A stretch of DNA of 64,000 nucleotides from Flavobacterium magnum (GCF_003055625.1 NZ_CP028811.1:2170001-2234000); one strand, 5' to 3'; positions 45,642-55,351 are shown, counted from the stretch's first letter. The notes: generated by a model not told the origin, from the letters alone. Translations and numbers: made by a program.

Positions 45642-45673
45642 TTTCGCCACGCGACAATACTTTTATATATTTG
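45642..45673 (+). promoter_or_regulatory. predicted HMG-CoA lyase promoter (TTTC-N20-TATATTTG)
   Basis: TTTC (45642-45645), 20 bases, TATATTTG (45666-45673). The ATG at 45681 is only 8 bases past the box, so the mRNA would be nearly leaderless. Confidence 0.5.
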
Positions 45674-45680
45674 GCATTTT

Positions 45681-46544
45681 ATGGAGCCAATAAAAATAAT
45701 CGAATGTCCAAGGGATGCCATGCAGGGAATCAAGCCCTTTATCCCGACGCAACGCAAGGCATCCTATATCCAATCCTTACTACGGGTCGGATTCGATACC
45801 ATCGATTTCGGGAGTTTTGTATCCCCAAAAGCGATTCCGCAGATGAAGGATACCGCTGAATTACTCGCCAGCCTGGATTTATCACAAACCAAAAGCAAGC
45901 TGCTGGCCATTATAGCCAATACGCAGGGTGCGGCAACGGCCTCCGCATTTAACGAAATTCGCTACCTCGGTTTCCCGTTCTCCATTTCTGAAAATTTCCA
46001 GATGCGCAATACGCACAAAACGATAGCCGAATCGCTCGTTACGCTGCAGGAAATCCTTGATATAGCCCAAAAGACGGACAAAGAAGTGGTTGCCTACCTG
46101 TCCATGGGATTTGGAAATCCTTATGGTGACCCATGGAACGTCGACATTGTCGGGGAATGGACCGAAAAACTCGCTGCCATGGGCGTCCGGATCTTGTCGC
46201 TGTCCGATACCATCGGGAGTTCGACGCCTGAAATCATCGAGTACCTTTTCTCGAACCTGATTCCGAAATATCCGCAGGTGGAATTCGGCGCTCACCTGCA
46301 CACCACGCCTGACAAATGGTTTGAGAAAACCGACGCGGCTTACAAAGCAGGTTGCCGCCGGTTTGATGGCGCCATCCAGGGATTTGGGGGTTGCCCAATG
46401 GCAAAAGACGACCTCACGGGAAATATGCCTACCGAAAAGCTGCTTTCGTATTTTACAACACAAAAAGCCAGTACAGGCACCAGTCCAATGTCTTTCGAAA
46501 GTGCCTACAACGAGGCTACCAGGCTATTCGGCGAGTTCCATTAA
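45681..46544 (+). CDS. hydroxymethylglutaryl-CoA lyase
   Basis: A 287-residue TIM-barrel enzyme of the HMGL/DRE family. It splits HMG-CoA to acetyl-CoA and acetoacetate, the last step of leucine breakdown. Visible motifs: the N-terminal ECPRDAMQGIKPFIPT (catalytic Arg/Asp pair), FDTIDFGSFVSPKAIPQMKD, the metal-binding EFGAHLHTTPD and the C-terminal GFGGCPMAKDDLTGNMPTE, with the conserved Cys. It could act with a leucine dehydrogenase such as the one at 38634. Its stop overlaps the convergent MBL gene by 4 bases. Confidence 0.93.
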   Translation: MEPIKIIECPRDAMQGIKPFIPTQRKASYIQSLLRVGFDTIDFGSFVSPKAIPQMKDTAELLASLDLSQTKSKLLAIIANTQGAATASAFNEIRYLGFPFSISENFQMRNTHKTIAESLVTLQEILDIAQKTDKEVVAYLSMGFGNPYGDPWNVDIVGEWTEKLAAMGVRILSLSDTIGSSTPEIIEYLFSNLIPKYPQVEFGAHLHTTPDKWFEKTDAAYKAGCRRFDGAIQGFGGCPMAKDDLTGNMPTEKLLSYFTTQKASTGTSPMSFESAYNEATRLFGEFH

Positions 46545-47635
46545 TCTACGTTTCGCCACCATGCTTTTAAAGGTGTCAGGGTATCCAGGCACATTTTCTC
46601 ACCGATCATCGGCGTCAGTAACGGCAGGTTTGCCGTTTTTGCGTCGGCCACTGCCAAATTAATCGGCTCATCCCACGCATGCAGCGCCAGCGCAAATTTG
46701 GCCCAGTGTACAGGCAGCAGTGCTTTGGCCTTAAGCGCTTGCGCTGCAAGAACGATCTCTCCGGGCATCAGGTGTATGTTCTTCCAGCTTTCATTGTATT
46801 GACCGCATTCGAGTATGGCCAGATCAAACGGCCCGAAATCGTCCCCGATTCCTGAAAAATGCGTGTCATAGCCGCTGTCGCCGCCCAGGAATATCCGGCG
46901 TTTCGGTGTCTGTAAGACAAATGCCATCCACAACGCCTGGTTCCGTTTGAAAAGCCTGCCCGCAAAATGCCGCCCGGGTACTGTGTGGACGGTAAAACCG
47001 TCAGGCAGCGCAACGGTTTCACTCCAGTCCTTTTCGATAATAATTTCCGGACGGAATCCCCAGTATTCAAGGTGCGCACCGGTACCGAGTCCGGTGATGA
47101 TGGTTTTTATTTTTGGCTTCAGCCTCATCACCGTTTCGTAGTCAAGATGGTCCCAATGGTCGTGGGTGATGAAAAGATAGTCGATTTCCGGGAGATCGTC
47201 TGTCGTATAAACATCTGAGCCCCTGAAGCTGCGCGTCGTCGCCGGCACAGGAGAGGCTGCACCGCTGAAAACAGGGTCAACCAGGATTTTCCTTCCTTCG
47301 ACCTGCATGAAATACGAAGAATGCCCGAACCATACCAGGACATTTTCGTCGGCCGCCAGCGCAAGTAAATCTGTTTTTTGCGAAGGGATGGCTGCTTTGG
47401 GTTTGTTGCGTCGGTCTTTTTCAAAAAGCACTTTCCGAAGTACCTTTAAGACCGTTTCCCCCTCGGCCAGGTCAGGCGTGTAGCTTAAATTCTGGAATCT
47501 CCCGTTGCGGTAATTTGGCGATTTCAGGATTTGTTCCAATCTTTTTCCCGACGGCAATTTTCCGAACTTCGGGTGTTTCAGGAAGAGGTAAACAGCGCTG
47601 ACAAGGGCCAGCAGCACAAGGCCGGTAATTAGCAT
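46541..47635 (-). CDS. MBL-fold metallo-hydrolase (UlaG / NAPE-PLD-like)
   Basis: A 364-residue protein with an N-terminal membrane anchor (LITGLVLLALVSAVYLFLK). The β-lactamase fold is shown by GHSSYFMQV, the metal site FITHDHWDHLDY (H-x-H-x-D-H), VPGRHFAGR, LGGDSGYDTHF and LLPVHWAKFALALH. Order and length match the UlaG/N-acyl-phosphatidylethanolamine phospholipase D-like group. Members hydrolyse phosphodiesters or lactones; the membrane anchor fits a lipid substrate, but that is inference. Confidence 0.88.
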   Translation of the reverse strand: MLITGLVLLALVSAVYLFLKHPKFGKLPSGKRLEQILKSPNYRNGRFQNLSYTPDLAEGETVLKVLRKVLFEKDRRNKPKAAIPSQKTDLLALAADENVLVWFGHSSYFMQVEGRKILVDPVFSGAASPVPATTRSFRGSDVYTTDDLPEIDYLFITHDHWDHLDYETVMRLKPKIKTIITGLGTGAHLEYWGFRPEIIIEKDWSETVALPDGFTVHTVPGRHFAGRLFKRNQALWMAFVLQTPKRRIFLGGDSGYDTHFSGIGDDFGPFDLAILECGQYNESWKNIHLMPGEIVLAAQALKAKALLPVHWAKFALALHAWDEPINLAVADAKTANLPLLTPMIGEKMCLDTLTPLKAWWRNVD

Positions 47636-47754
47636 ATTGAGGATTTTTGGCTAAATTAGGCAAAGTAACATTCATCAGAAATTTTTGACTTTATTTTCTG
47701 GGCTATTAGCCTGATGTTTCCCGTTTTTAAATTTTTTAATCGGTCAGGATTCAC

Positions 47755-47762
47755 TATATTTG
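47755..47762 (+). promoter_or_regulatory. putative -7 element (TATATTTG) of guaB
   Basis: TATATTTG lies 29 bases before the ATG at 47792; the -33 region is only T-rich. It rules out the in-frame ATG at 47714 as the main start. Confidence 0.5.
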
Positions 47763-47791
47763 CACGCAATTTAACTACAACACAAATTGCA

Positions 47792-49264
47792 ATGATCGCA
47801 CACAACTCCAAGATCATCGGCGAAGGCCTCACATACGATGATGTCCTGCTGGTCCCCAATTATTCCAATGTGCTTCCCAGGGAAGTTTCAATCCAATCAA
47901 AATTTTCGAGGAATATTTCGCTGAACGTCCCGATCGTTTCCGCAGCAATGGATACCGTTACCGAAAGCGCTATGGCCATCGCTATGGCACAGGAAGGCGG
48001 CATTGGCGTACTGCACAAAAACATGACCATTGAGCAGCAGGCCGCCAAAGTCCGTAAAGTCAAGCGTGCCGAATCCGGTATGATTATCGATCCGGTGACG
48101 CTGCCGCTCACGTCAAAAGTTTCCGATGCGAAAAATGTGATGAAGGAATTCGGTATCGGAGGCATCCCCATTGTCGACGAAAACAAAATACTCAAAGGCA
48201 TCGTGACCAACCGCGATCTGCGATTTGAGAAAAATAATGCCCGTCCCATCGTTGAAGTCATGACCAGTGAAAACCTGGTTACGGTAGCGGAAGGCACCTC
48301 ACTTCAGGAAGCTGAGGTCATCCTGCAGGGACATAAGATCGAAAAGCTGCCTGTAATCAACAGCGCCAGCCAGCTAGTGGGCCTGATCACATTCCGTGAT
48401 ATTACCAAACTGACGCAAAAACCCATCGCGAATAAGGATGTGTACGGCAGGCTGCGGGTGGCTGCGGCCATCGGCGTGACACCCGACGCGGTCCTTAGGG
48501 CAGAGGCGCTGGTGAACGCCGGCGTTGACGCCATTATTATCGATACCGCGCACGGCCACACGGAAGGCGTGGTCAATGTACTGAAGGACGTAAAATCAAA
48601 ATTCCCCAATATCGATGTCATCGTCGGAAACATCGCGACGCCCGAAGCGGCGAAATACCTTGTCGAGCATGGTGCGGATGGCGTGAAAGTAGGCATCGGG
48701 CCCGGATCTATCTGCACAACCCGTGTGGTGGCGGGGGTCGGGTTCCCACAGTTTTCAGCCGTACTTGAAGTGGCAGCCGCGATTAAAGGAACCGGCGTGC
48801 CGGTCATTGCTGACGGCGGAATCCGCTACACCGGGGACATTCCGAAAGCCATTGCCGCCGGAGCCGACTCGGTGATGATGGGTTCTCTGCTCGCCGGAAC
48901 CAAAGAGTCACCGGGCGAAACCATTATTTTCGAAGGCAGGAAATTCAAGTCATACCGTGGCATGGGTTCGGTTGAAGCCATGCAGGAAGGTTCGAAAGAC
49001 CGTTATTTTCAGGATGTCGAGGATGATATCAAGAAACTCGTGCCCGAAGGCATTGTGGGCCGCGTGCCGTATAAAGGCGAACTGAACGAAAGCATGCAGC
49101 AATTCATCGGCGGGCTGCGTGCCGGGATGGGCTATTGTGGCGCAAAAGACATCCCGACCTTACAGGAAAATGGCCGTTTTATCCGGATCACCTCAAGCGG
49201 TATTACCGAGAGCCATCCGCATAATGTTACGATTACAAAAGAAGCGCCGAATTATTCAAGGTAA
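47792..49264 (+). CDS. guaB: inosine-5'-monophosphate dehydrogenase
   Basis: A 490-residue enzyme converting IMP to XMP, the first step to [17 protein letters not shown] starts the barrel. Two CBS modules (~95-205; [20 protein letters not shown] and [20 protein letters not shown]) are inserted. The catalytic Cys is in [18 protein letters not shown] and substrate loops [18 protein letters not shown] and [11 protein letters not shown] follow, then the flap Y-R-G. Length is canonical from ATG 47792. Confidence 0.98.
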   Translation: MIAHNSKIIGEGLTYDDVLLVPNYSNVLPREVSIQSKFSRNISLNVPIVSAAMDTVTESAMAIAMAQEGGIGVLHKNMTIEQQAAKVRKVKRAESGMIIDPVTLPLTSKVSDAKNVMKEFGIGGIPIVDENKILKGIVTNRDLRFEKNNARPIVEVMTSENLVTVAEGTSLQEAEVILQGHKIEKLPVINSASQLVGLITFRDITKLTQKPIANKDVYGRLRVAAAIGVTPDAVLRAEALVNAGVDAIIIDTAHGHTEGVVNVLKDVKSKFPNIDVIVGNIATPEAAKYLVEHGADGVKVGIGPGSICTTRVVAGVGFPQFSAVLEVAAAIKGTGVPVIADGGIRYTGDIPKAIAAGADSVMMGSLLAGTKESPGETIIFEGRKFKSYRGMGSVEAMQEGSKDRYFQDVEDDIKKLVPEGIVGRVPYKGELNESMQQFIGGLRAGMGYCGAKDIPTLQENGRFIRITSSGITESHPHNVTITKEAPNYSR

Positions 49265-49277
49265 TTTTTCAGGAGCC

Positions 49278-49350
49278 AATCCCGCTCTCTGCTATATCTT
49301 TTTCCCGCTAAAGAAGCGGGAAAAAGGATGCTGCGGCGATCGGGGCTAAC
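49278..49350. repeat. imperfect-palindrome intergenic repeat, copy B
   Basis: AATCCCGCTCTCTGCTATATC opens it; GGATGCTGCGGCGATCGGGG and CTAAC close it. Its centre is a strong hairpin TTTTTCCCGCT AAAG AAGCGGGAAAAA (~49301-49325). It fills nearly all of the 94-base gap between convergent guaB and the antiporter gene, where it may also end transcription. Confidence 0.88.
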
Positions 49351-49358
49351 GGGTCAGG

Positions 49359-51581
49359 CTACAGTCTGGCGATCCGCTTCCGGTCACCTACGATCCAAAG
49401 AATGTCGTCTTTCTGGAGCACCAGTTGAGATTCCGGATTGAAGGTACGCTTGCCCTTACGCTCGAACCCCACAATCAATCCGTTGGTTTTCTCCCGCAAC
49501 TGCGATTCCCGGATACTTTTCCCGATAAATTCCTCCTGATGCACTTCTATCTGGCGCAATACGATGTCGGGCTCAACTGATTTTTCTGGCGGCGCAATTT
49601 CATTCTCCGTAAGGAATTTCCTGAAATCCTTCACCTGCTGGTCGGTGCCAATGATGCAGATTTCATCGCCGGGAAACAGCCTCTCAGTACGACCGGGAAT
49701 GTTTATCGTAATCTCGCCGCGCTTGATGAATGCGATGTTGATCCCGATATCCTCCCTGAGCTGCAATTCTTCGAGGGTTTTGCCTACGATATTCGATTCC
49801 TTTGCAATATTAAAAATAGCCATGTGTCCTTCCCACGGTGTAAGGTCGCTCCGCGTAAATTTGGCCCTGATGATTTCACGCGCATTGAGGTTTTTCATAA
49901 AATGATTCTCTATACGGTGGTACTGGGCGTTGAGCCTTTTCGGGAATATCGCGTACAACGCCAGGGCTGAAACAAACGCGATCATGGCCACTTCCGGAGA
50001 GAAGAAGTTGTTCAGCATAAAACCGATGTACACCAGCGTGAGTACGAAGCGCAACAGGATCATCATAATGATCGGGCCGCGATACCGTCGTTCCTGCATC
50101 AGGACGAGCACTTCGTCGACCTTGACGCGGCGCAATGCGAGCGCCCACAGGAATGGCGCGAGTACAACCAGCGTACCCAGGGCGACGAGGGCGTGACCGA
50201 ACTGCGAATCTTTGGCCAACGGCAATACAAACTTGGCGGAAAGCAGGATACCGGCAACGATAATCACCGAGTGGATGACAACCTGTACCATGTAGGCTTT
50301 TAAAACCACCTGCCAGTTGCTCACTGATTTGATAGATTGCGCATTGGCGCTGTAACGTTCTATTTTTTTAGTCCATTTTCGTGGCAGCTTTTTCGCAAGT
50401 AAGTCTGCAAAGGCAGGCGCCGCACGGACCATAAATGGGGTCGTAAACGTAGTCACTGCTGAAACCGCGACAACAATCGGGTAGAGGAAATTGCTGGTGA
50501 CGTTCAGCGTCATTCCCAGGGTCGCGATGATAAATGAGAATTCCCCGATTTGTGACAGGCTCATCCCGGTTTGTACGGATTGTTTCAGCGGCTGCCCGGA
50601 TAAAAGCGAACCGGCCGTCGAACTCAGCGACTGGCCTAAAATGGTTACCAACGTCAGTATCATCACGGGCCCTGCATAGGCAACCAAAGTTTCGGGATTG
50701 ATCAGCATGCCCACGGATACAAAGAACACCGCACCGAACAGATCCTTAACCGGCTTAACCAGGTGCTCAATGTGTTCTGCCTGGGTCGTTTCCGCAATCA
50801 CTGAACCCATGATGAAAGCGCCTAAAGCCGGTGAAAACCCGACGCCATCCGCTAAAATGACCATCAGTAAGCACAAGGCAATAGACACAATCAGCAACAT
50901 CTCGTCGCTCAGCAGGTTTTTGGCCTTTTTCAATAAAGTAGGTATGAAAAAAATGCCGCTGACGAACCAGATGGTCAGGAAAAACAGCAATTTTGCTACG
51001 GATTTGATCAGTTCCATGCCCGAAAATTGCTGGCTGACCGCGATGGTGGACAGCAATACCATCATCAGGATCGCGATGATGTCCTGTACGATGAGCGCCC
51101 CGACAACATTTCCGGCAAATTTCTGTGCTTTTACCCCGAGTTCATCGAAGGTTTTCAGGATAATCGTAGTGGAGGAAATGGACAGGATGACCCCGAGGAA
51201 AATACAATCCATCGTTTCCCAACCCATCAACTTCCCGACGCCGTAACCGATGATAAGCATCGAGACAATCTGCACGCTCGCTGTCACCGACGCTGTGCCG
51301 CCCACTTTCATGAGCTTCTTAAAACTGAATTCCAGTCCGAGGCTGAACAACAGAAAAATCACGCCAATCTGCGCCCAGACTTCCACGCTCTTGATGTCTT
51401 TCACCGACGGAAAAAAATCAAAGTGGTTGCCGGCCAGAAAACCCGCAATCAGGTACCCCAGTACCAGCGGCTGCTTGATCTTACGAAACAGGATGACCGC
51501 AACACCCGCAGTCATCAGGATCAGGCCGAGGTCGCTGATCAAGGGATAAAGGTGCGTGTTTGTAGCGGCTGCTATTATCAT
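49359..51581 (-). CDS. Kef-type cation:proton antiporter (CPA2) with two TrkA-C (RCK_C) domains
   Basis: From the ATG at 51581 (MIIAAATNTHLYPLISDLGL) it is 740 residues. About 12 membrane helices of the Na+/H+ exchanger fold (~10-390; GVIFLLFSLGLEFSFKKLM, SISSTTIILKTFDEL, VQDIIAILMMVLL) are followed by further membrane segments to ~560. Two C-terminal RCK_C regulatory domains follow (~585-655 and ~665-740; LFPGDEICIIGTDQQ and LVLQKDDILWIVGDR). No NAD-binding RCK_N is seen. Likely K+ or Na+ efflux. It starts 16 bases after purB, probably co-transcribed. Confidence 0.92.
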   Translation of the reverse strand: MIIAAATNTHLYPLISDLGLILMTAGVAVILFRKIKQPLVLGYLIAGFLAGNHFDFFPSVKDIKSVEVWAQIGVIFLLFSLGLEFSFKKLMKVGGTASVTASVQIVSMLIIGYGVGKLMGWETMDCIFLGVILSISSTTIILKTFDELGVKAQKFAGNVVGALIVQDIIAILMMVLLSTIAVSQQFSGMELIKSVAKLLFFLTIWFVSGIFFIPTLLKKAKNLLSDEMLLIVSIALCLLMVILADGVGFSPALGAFIMGSVIAETTQAEHIEHLVKPVKDLFGAVFFVSVGMLINPETLVAYAGPVMILTLVTILGQSLSSTAGSLLSGQPLKQSVQTGMSLSQIGEFSFIIATLGMTLNVTSNFLYPIVVAVSAVTTFTTPFMVRAAPAFADLLAKKLPRKWTKKIERYSANAQSIKSVSNWQVVLKAYMVQVVIHSVIIVAGILLSAKFVLPLAKDSQFGHALVALGTLVVLAPFLWALALRRVKVDEVLVLMQERRYRGPIIMMILLRFVLTLVYIGFMLNNFFSPEVAMIAFVSALALYAIFPKRLNAQYHRIENHFMKNLNAREIIRAKFTRSDLTPWEGHMAIFNIAKESNIVGKTLEELQLREDIGINIAFIKRGEITINIPGRTERLFPGDEICIIGTDQQVKDFRKFLTENEIAPPEKSVEPDIVLRQIEVHQEEFIGKSIRESQLREKTNGLIVGFERKGKRTFNPESQLVLQKDDILWIVGDRKRIARL

Positions 51582-51597
51582 ATCAAGACGTTTAAAA

Positions 51598-52944
51598 TCA
51601 AATACCCAGGTAATTCGACGGACTGATTGCCAGCAATTCCTGCTTGACCGCGTCACTGACCTCCAGTGTTGCGATAAATTCATGAATGGCTTTTTTATCG
51701 ATGGTCGTGTGGGTTCGGGTGAGGCCTTTCAAGGCTTCGTAAGGGTTCGGATAGCCTTCGCGACGTAAGATGGTCTGGATGGCTTCCGCGACGACGGCCC
51801 AGTTTTTTTCGAGGTCTTCTGCAAATTTATCGGCGTTGAGCAACAGTTTGTTAAGGCCTTTCATCGTGGCTTCAAACCCGATCAGCGTGTGTCCTATCGG
51901 CACGCCGATGTTTCTTAAAACGGTACTGTCGGTCAGGTCGCGCTGCAGCCTTGATACGGGAAGCTTGGCCGACAAATGCTCAAAAATAGCATTGGCAATG
52001 CCTAAATTCCCTTCGGAATTCTCAAAATCAATCGGGTTCACCTTATGCGGCATCGCCGAGGAACCGATTTCACCAGCCTTTATTTTCTGCTTGAAATAAT
52101 CCATCGACACATAAGTCCAGATGTCGCGGTCGAGGTCAATCAGGATGGTATTGATTCTTTTCAAGGCATCGAAAAAAGCCGCGAAATGGTCGTAGTGCTC
52201 GATCTGAGTCGTAGGGAACGAATGCTGCAATCCGAGCGCGCCTTCCACAAACTGGTTCCCGAAATGTTTCCAGTCGATTGCCGGATATGCCACGTGGTGC
52301 GCGTTGAAGTTTCCTGTGGCACCGCCAAATTTGGCTGCAAACGGCACGTTGAACAGCAACCGCAATTGCTCCTCAAGCCTCTCGACAAAAACGCCAATTT
52401 CCTTACCCAGTCGGGTCGGGGAAGCCGGCTGCCCGTGCGTGCGTGCCAGCATGGCCACGTCTTTCCACTCGATGCTGAGCTCTTTTAACTTGTTGATAAG
52501 CCCAATCAGCGACTTGAGATACACTTCTTCGAATGCCTCTTTCGTCGAAAGCGGGATCGCCGTGTTATTGATGTCCTGTGAGGTGAGTCCGAAATGTATA
52601 AATTCCTTATATTTCGCCAAACCCAATCCATCAAATTTGTCCTTGATGAAATATTCGACCGCTTTCACATCGTGGTTCGTGGTCTTTTCGGTTTCCTTGA
52701 TCCACAAGGCATCGTCGGTATTAAATTCGGTGTAAATGTCGCGAAGCTTGTCAAATACGCCTTTATCTACGCCCTCAAGTTGAGGCAAGGGGAGGTCGCA
52801 AAGCGCAATAAAGTATTCGATTTCGACCAGAACCCGATAACGGATCAGGGCTTCTTCGGAAAAATATCTGGACAAGGAAATCGTTTTGCTGCGGTATCTT
52901 CCATCGATTGGCGAAATGGCGTTTAGCGCGGTAAGGTCTTGCAT
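51598..52944 (-). CDS. purB: adenylosuccinate lyase
   Basis: From the ATG at 52944 (MQDLTALNAISPIDGRYRSK) it is 448 residues, a member of the fumarase/aspartase superfamily acting twice in purine synthesis: SAICAR to AICAR and adenylosuccinate to AMP. FGLTSQDINNTAIPL, the active-site RTHGQPASPTRLGKE and the signature GSSAMPHKVNPIDFEN are present. The longer frame to 53013 includes the promoter and is rejected. Confidence 0.97.
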   Translation of the reverse strand: MQDLTALNAISPIDGRYRSKTISLSRYFSEEALIRYRVLVEIEYFIALCDLPLPQLEGVDKGVFDKLRDIYTEFNTDDALWIKETEKTTNHDVKAVEYFIKDKFDGLGLAKYKEFIHFGLTSQDINNTAIPLSTKEAFEEVYLKSLIGLINKLKELSIEWKDVAMLARTHGQPASPTRLGKEIGVFVERLEEQLRLLFNVPFAAKFGGATGNFNAHHVAYPAIDWKHFGNQFVEGALGLQHSFPTTQIEHYDHFAAFFDALKRINTILIDLDRDIWTYVSMDYFKQKIKAGEIGSSAMPHKVNPIDFENSEGNLGIANAIFEHLSAKLPVSRLQRDLTDSTVLRNIGVPIGHTLIGFEATMKGLNKLLLNADKFAEDLEKNWAVVAEAIQTILRREGYPNPYEALKGLTRTHTTIDKKAIHEFIATLEVSDAVKQELLAISPSNYLGI

Positions 52945-52968
52945 TGTGTGTTGTTTTTGCGTTAAAAG

Positions 52969-52999
52969 CAAATATAACCCTTCGGTTTCAAACGCGAAA
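52969..52999 (-). promoter_or_regulatory. predicted purB promoter (TTTC-N19-TATATTTG)
   Basis: TTTC (52996-52999), 19 bases, TATATTTG (52969-52976) on the minus strand; leader about 20 bases to the ATG at 52944. Confidence 0.6.
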
Positions 53000-53048
53000 G
53001 GAATCGAAATCATTAAATGGTATTTTTTTGATAAAAATCAGAAGCTGC

Positions 53049-53121
53049 TTCCCGCTCTCCGCTGTATCTTTTTCTTTTTAAAGAAAAAAGAAAAAGGATG
53101 CCGCTGCGATCGGGGCTAGGG
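53049..53121. repeat. imperfect-palindrome intergenic repeat, copy C
   Basis: TTCCCGCTCTCCGCTGTATC opens it; GGATGCCGCTGCGATCGGGG and CTAGGG close it. The centre TTTTTCTTTTTAAAG AAAAAAGAAAAA can fold on itself. It lies between the sirtuin stop (53135) and the purB promoter, so it could also end the sirtuin transcript. Confidence 0.88.
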
Positions 53122-53134
53122 CATGTTTCTCAGG

Positions 53135-53824
53135 TTAACGTACAATTTTAGATTGCAGGATGGCCATCCCTTCCGAACCACCAAGCCCGATAATCTCCAA
53201 AGGGTTTCTCAGGTTGGGGATGTACGCCGGCTTCGGGTCGATATAATACAACGGGACGTGCCGTTGCGTAAAATCAATCAGTCCCGCTGCGGGGTACACC
53301 TGCAGCGACGTCCCGATTACGACGAAAATATCCGCTTCGGACGCGAGTCGTGCCGCTTCTTCCAGCGCCGGTACAGCCTCGCCGAACCACACGATGTGTG
53401 GCCGCAATTGATGACCGTTCTCGTCAAGGTGACTCAAATGCAGATCGTGTTCCCAGTGCAAAATATGGTTTTGATTCGCGGTACTGCGCACTTTAAACAA
53501 TTCGCCGTGCAAATGCAGTACGTTCGAACTTCCGGCACGCTCATGAAGATTGTCCACATTCTGCGTGATGATATTGACCTCAAAATGACTTTCGAGTTCC
53601 GCTAAAATAAGGTGGCCCCTGTTGGGTTCGACTTCGTGCAATTGCCGCCTGCGCTGGTTGTAAAAATCAAGTACGAGTTTCGGGTTTTTCCTGAAACCTT
53701 CGGGAGTGGCCACTTCCATGACGTCATGGCCTTCCCACAATCCATCGCTGTCGCGGAACGTTTTGATCCCGCTTTCGGCACTGATTCCGGCACCACTCAA
53801 TACCACCAGTTTTTTCTTTTCCAT
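53135..53824 (-). CDS. cobB: NAD-dependent protein deacylase (sirtuin), cysteine-free
   Basis: A 229-residue SIR2-family enzyme. VVLSGAGISAESGI (NAD site), TQNVDNLHERAGSSNV and catalytic His106 in LHLHGE are intact. DFYNQRRR has Tyr55 and Arg58 in the YxxR pattern that class III sirtuins use to bind succinyl- or malonyl-lysine. HIVWFGEAVP and IGTSLQVYPAAGL also fit class III. The protein contains no cysteine at all, so the usual four-Cys zinc site is absent; the loop is VRSTANQNHILHWEHDLHL. A nearly complete sirtuin core otherwise. Confidence 0.92.
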   Translation of the reverse strand: MEKKKLVVLSGAGISAESGIKTFRDSDGLWEGHDVMEVATPEGFRKNPKLVLDFYNQRRRQLHEVEPNRGHLILAELESHFEVNIITQNVDNLHERAGSSNVLHLHGELFKVRSTANQNHILHWEHDLHLSHLDENGHQLRPHIVWFGEAVPALEEAARLASEADIFVVIGTSLQVYPAAGLIDFTQRHVPLYYIDPKPAYIPNLRNPLEIIGLGGSEGMAILQSKIVR

Positions 53825-53861
53825 ATCAAGAATCTAAGCTTTATAAAACTACGCTTTTTAT

Positions 53862-53869
53862 TACTTTTG
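53862..53869 (+). promoter_or_regulatory. putative -7 element (TACTTTTG) of trmH
   Basis: TACTTTTG fits TAnnTTTG; the ATG at 53883 is 14 bases further. The sirtuin promoter must overlap in the same 58-base divergent gap. Confidence 0.45.
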
Positions 53870-53882
53870 GCAAAAAATAGTT

Positions 53883-54548
53883 ATGGCCGACCTCGCTTAT
53901 CTGGAGTATCTGGAAGGATTCCTGACCGACAACCGCAAGGAAAAGTTCCTCAAGATCCTCGCTAACCGTACGAACCATTTTACGATTGCGATCGAAGATG
54001 TGTACCAACTGCACAACACCAGCGCCGTGATGCGGAGCTGTGAGGTTTTCGGGATTCAGAACCTGCATGTCATTGAAGAAAAGTATGGCAAGCGTGTCGA
54101 TAAGCAGATTGCACTGGGCGCACAAAAATGGGTTGACATCAGCCGGCATGAAAGCGTGGGGGAGTGCCTCGCTAAAGTCAAATCGCAGGGCTATAAAATC
54201 ATTGCCACCACGCCACACGAGGACGATTGCCTGATGGATGATTTTGACATTACGCAGAAAAGCGCGCTGTTTTTCGGTACGGAAATCCACGGACTTTCAG
54301 AAGAAGTGTTGCGCCAGGCAGACGGATTCCTGAAAATCCCTATGGTTGGATTTACTGAAAGCCTGAATATATCTGTATCTGCGGCGATCATTATCCAGAA
54401 CATCACGGAAAGGCTCCGCAAGTCAACTGTGGACTGGCAGCTTTCTGCGGAAGAGTTGCTGGAAAAGCGCATCGACTGGTCACGCAACTCCATCAAGGAT
54501 ATTAAAAGGATTGAGGCACGCTATTTCGGGAGCCTTGATCAAGGCTAA
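53883..54548 (+). CDS. trmH: tRNA (guanosine-2'-O-)-methyltransferase, TrmH/SpoU family
   Basis: A 221-residue SPOUT methyltransferase. The three SPOUT motifs are visible: EDVYQLHNTSAVMRSCEVFG (motif 1, catalytic Arg), ALFFGTEIHGLSEEVLRQAD (motif 2) and IPMVGFTESLNISVSAAIII (motif 3, knot). They match TrmH, which methylates ribose of G18 in tRNA; a related rRNA specificity cannot be excluded. Confidence 0.9.
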   Translation: MADLAYLEYLEGFLTDNRKEKFLKILANRTNHFTIAIEDVYQLHNTSAVMRSCEVFGIQNLHVIEEKYGKRVDKQIALGAQKWVDISRHESVGECLAKVKSQGYKIIATTPHEDDCLMDDFDITQKSALFFGTEIHGLSEEVLRQADGFLKIPMVGFTESLNISVSAAIIIQNITERLRKSTVDWQLSAEELLEKRIDWSRNSIKDIKRIEARYFGSLDQG

Positions 54549-54580
54549 ACGTCAGCACCGTAAGTCGTGCAAAAGGGGCG

Positions 54581-55351
54581 TTACTTTTTCTTCAGGATCT
54601 TATATTCTTCATAACACGCACTGATGGCGTCCATGATCTGCAGGTCATTTGCGGTCTTAATGAACTGCTCCGAGTAATTGCAGCGCGACATAATCTCGCC
54701 GATTTCTTCTTTGGTTACGCCAAGCAGTACGGCAATCATTTCGCGATCGAATTTCTCCTCAAGTGCATTCCGCACCGCATCGTCTTTCTTCATTTCCTTG
54801 AGTCGCCGCAGCTCTGTCGGCTTTTTTCCGAAGAAATTGTAAAGCATGTCTGCCGGATTGAATATGGAACCCAGTACCCGCCCAAAAGCATTGGGAGAAT
54901 ACGCATCGCCCGCTTCATAACCTGCCGGAAGGCCTGAAATGCTGTAGCGGTAATTTTCTTTTATCGGAATCAGTTTGGCATCGATTTCAAGGTAGCCCGT
55001 AAGGTTGTATGGGCGCACGATGACTTCTTCGAGTGCATAGGCTTTCTCTGTCAGGTGGATCGTTGTGGTCTTGTTTTTGATCCAGTCGTTGGTTACGCGC
55101 ACCTTAATCGATTTGTAACCGAGGAATGAAATGTGCAGCGTATCGCTGGCGGTGACTGCGATCTGGAAATTTCCCTTATCATCCGAGACCGTTCCCCTGA
55201 CCTTGTTGATGTTGATGATGTTGACATTGGGCATGGGAAGCAGTGTGTTGTCGTTAATAACGGTACCGCTGACGACCTGCCCCTCCTGTTTTTCCTGTGC
55301 GGAAACAACAGCGGAAAAGAGCATAAAAAAGAAAACTGCAAAATATCTCAT
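54581..55351 (-). CDS. secreted protein with CarboxypepD_reg-like domain
   Basis: From the ATG at 55351 (MRYFAVFFFMLFSAVVSAQ) it is 256 residues. A signal peptide is followed by a carboxypeptidase regulatory-like β domain (~25-110: VVSGTVINDNTLLPMPNVNI, VRGTVSDDKGNFQI, ISFLGYKSIKV), which in TonB-dependent receptors is the N-terminal extension. Here it is followed by a ~140-residue helical part, not a barrel (GAGDA..., KKPTELRRLKEMKKDDAVR). The role is unknown. The ATG at 55408 adds residues above the signal peptide and is unlikely. Confidence 0.8.
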   Translation of the reverse strand: MRYFAVFFFMLFSAVVSAQEKQEGQVVSGTVINDNTLLPMPNVNIININKVRGTVSDDKGNFQIAVTASDTLHISFLGYKSIKVRVTNDWIKNKTTTIHLTEKAYALEEVIVRPYNLTGYLEIDAKLIPIKENYRYSISGLPAGYEAGDAYSPNAFGRVLGSIFNPADMLYNFFGKKPTELRRLKEMKKDDAVRNALEEKFDREMIAVLLGVTKEEIGEIMSRCNYSEQFIKTANDLQIMDAISACYEEYKILKKK

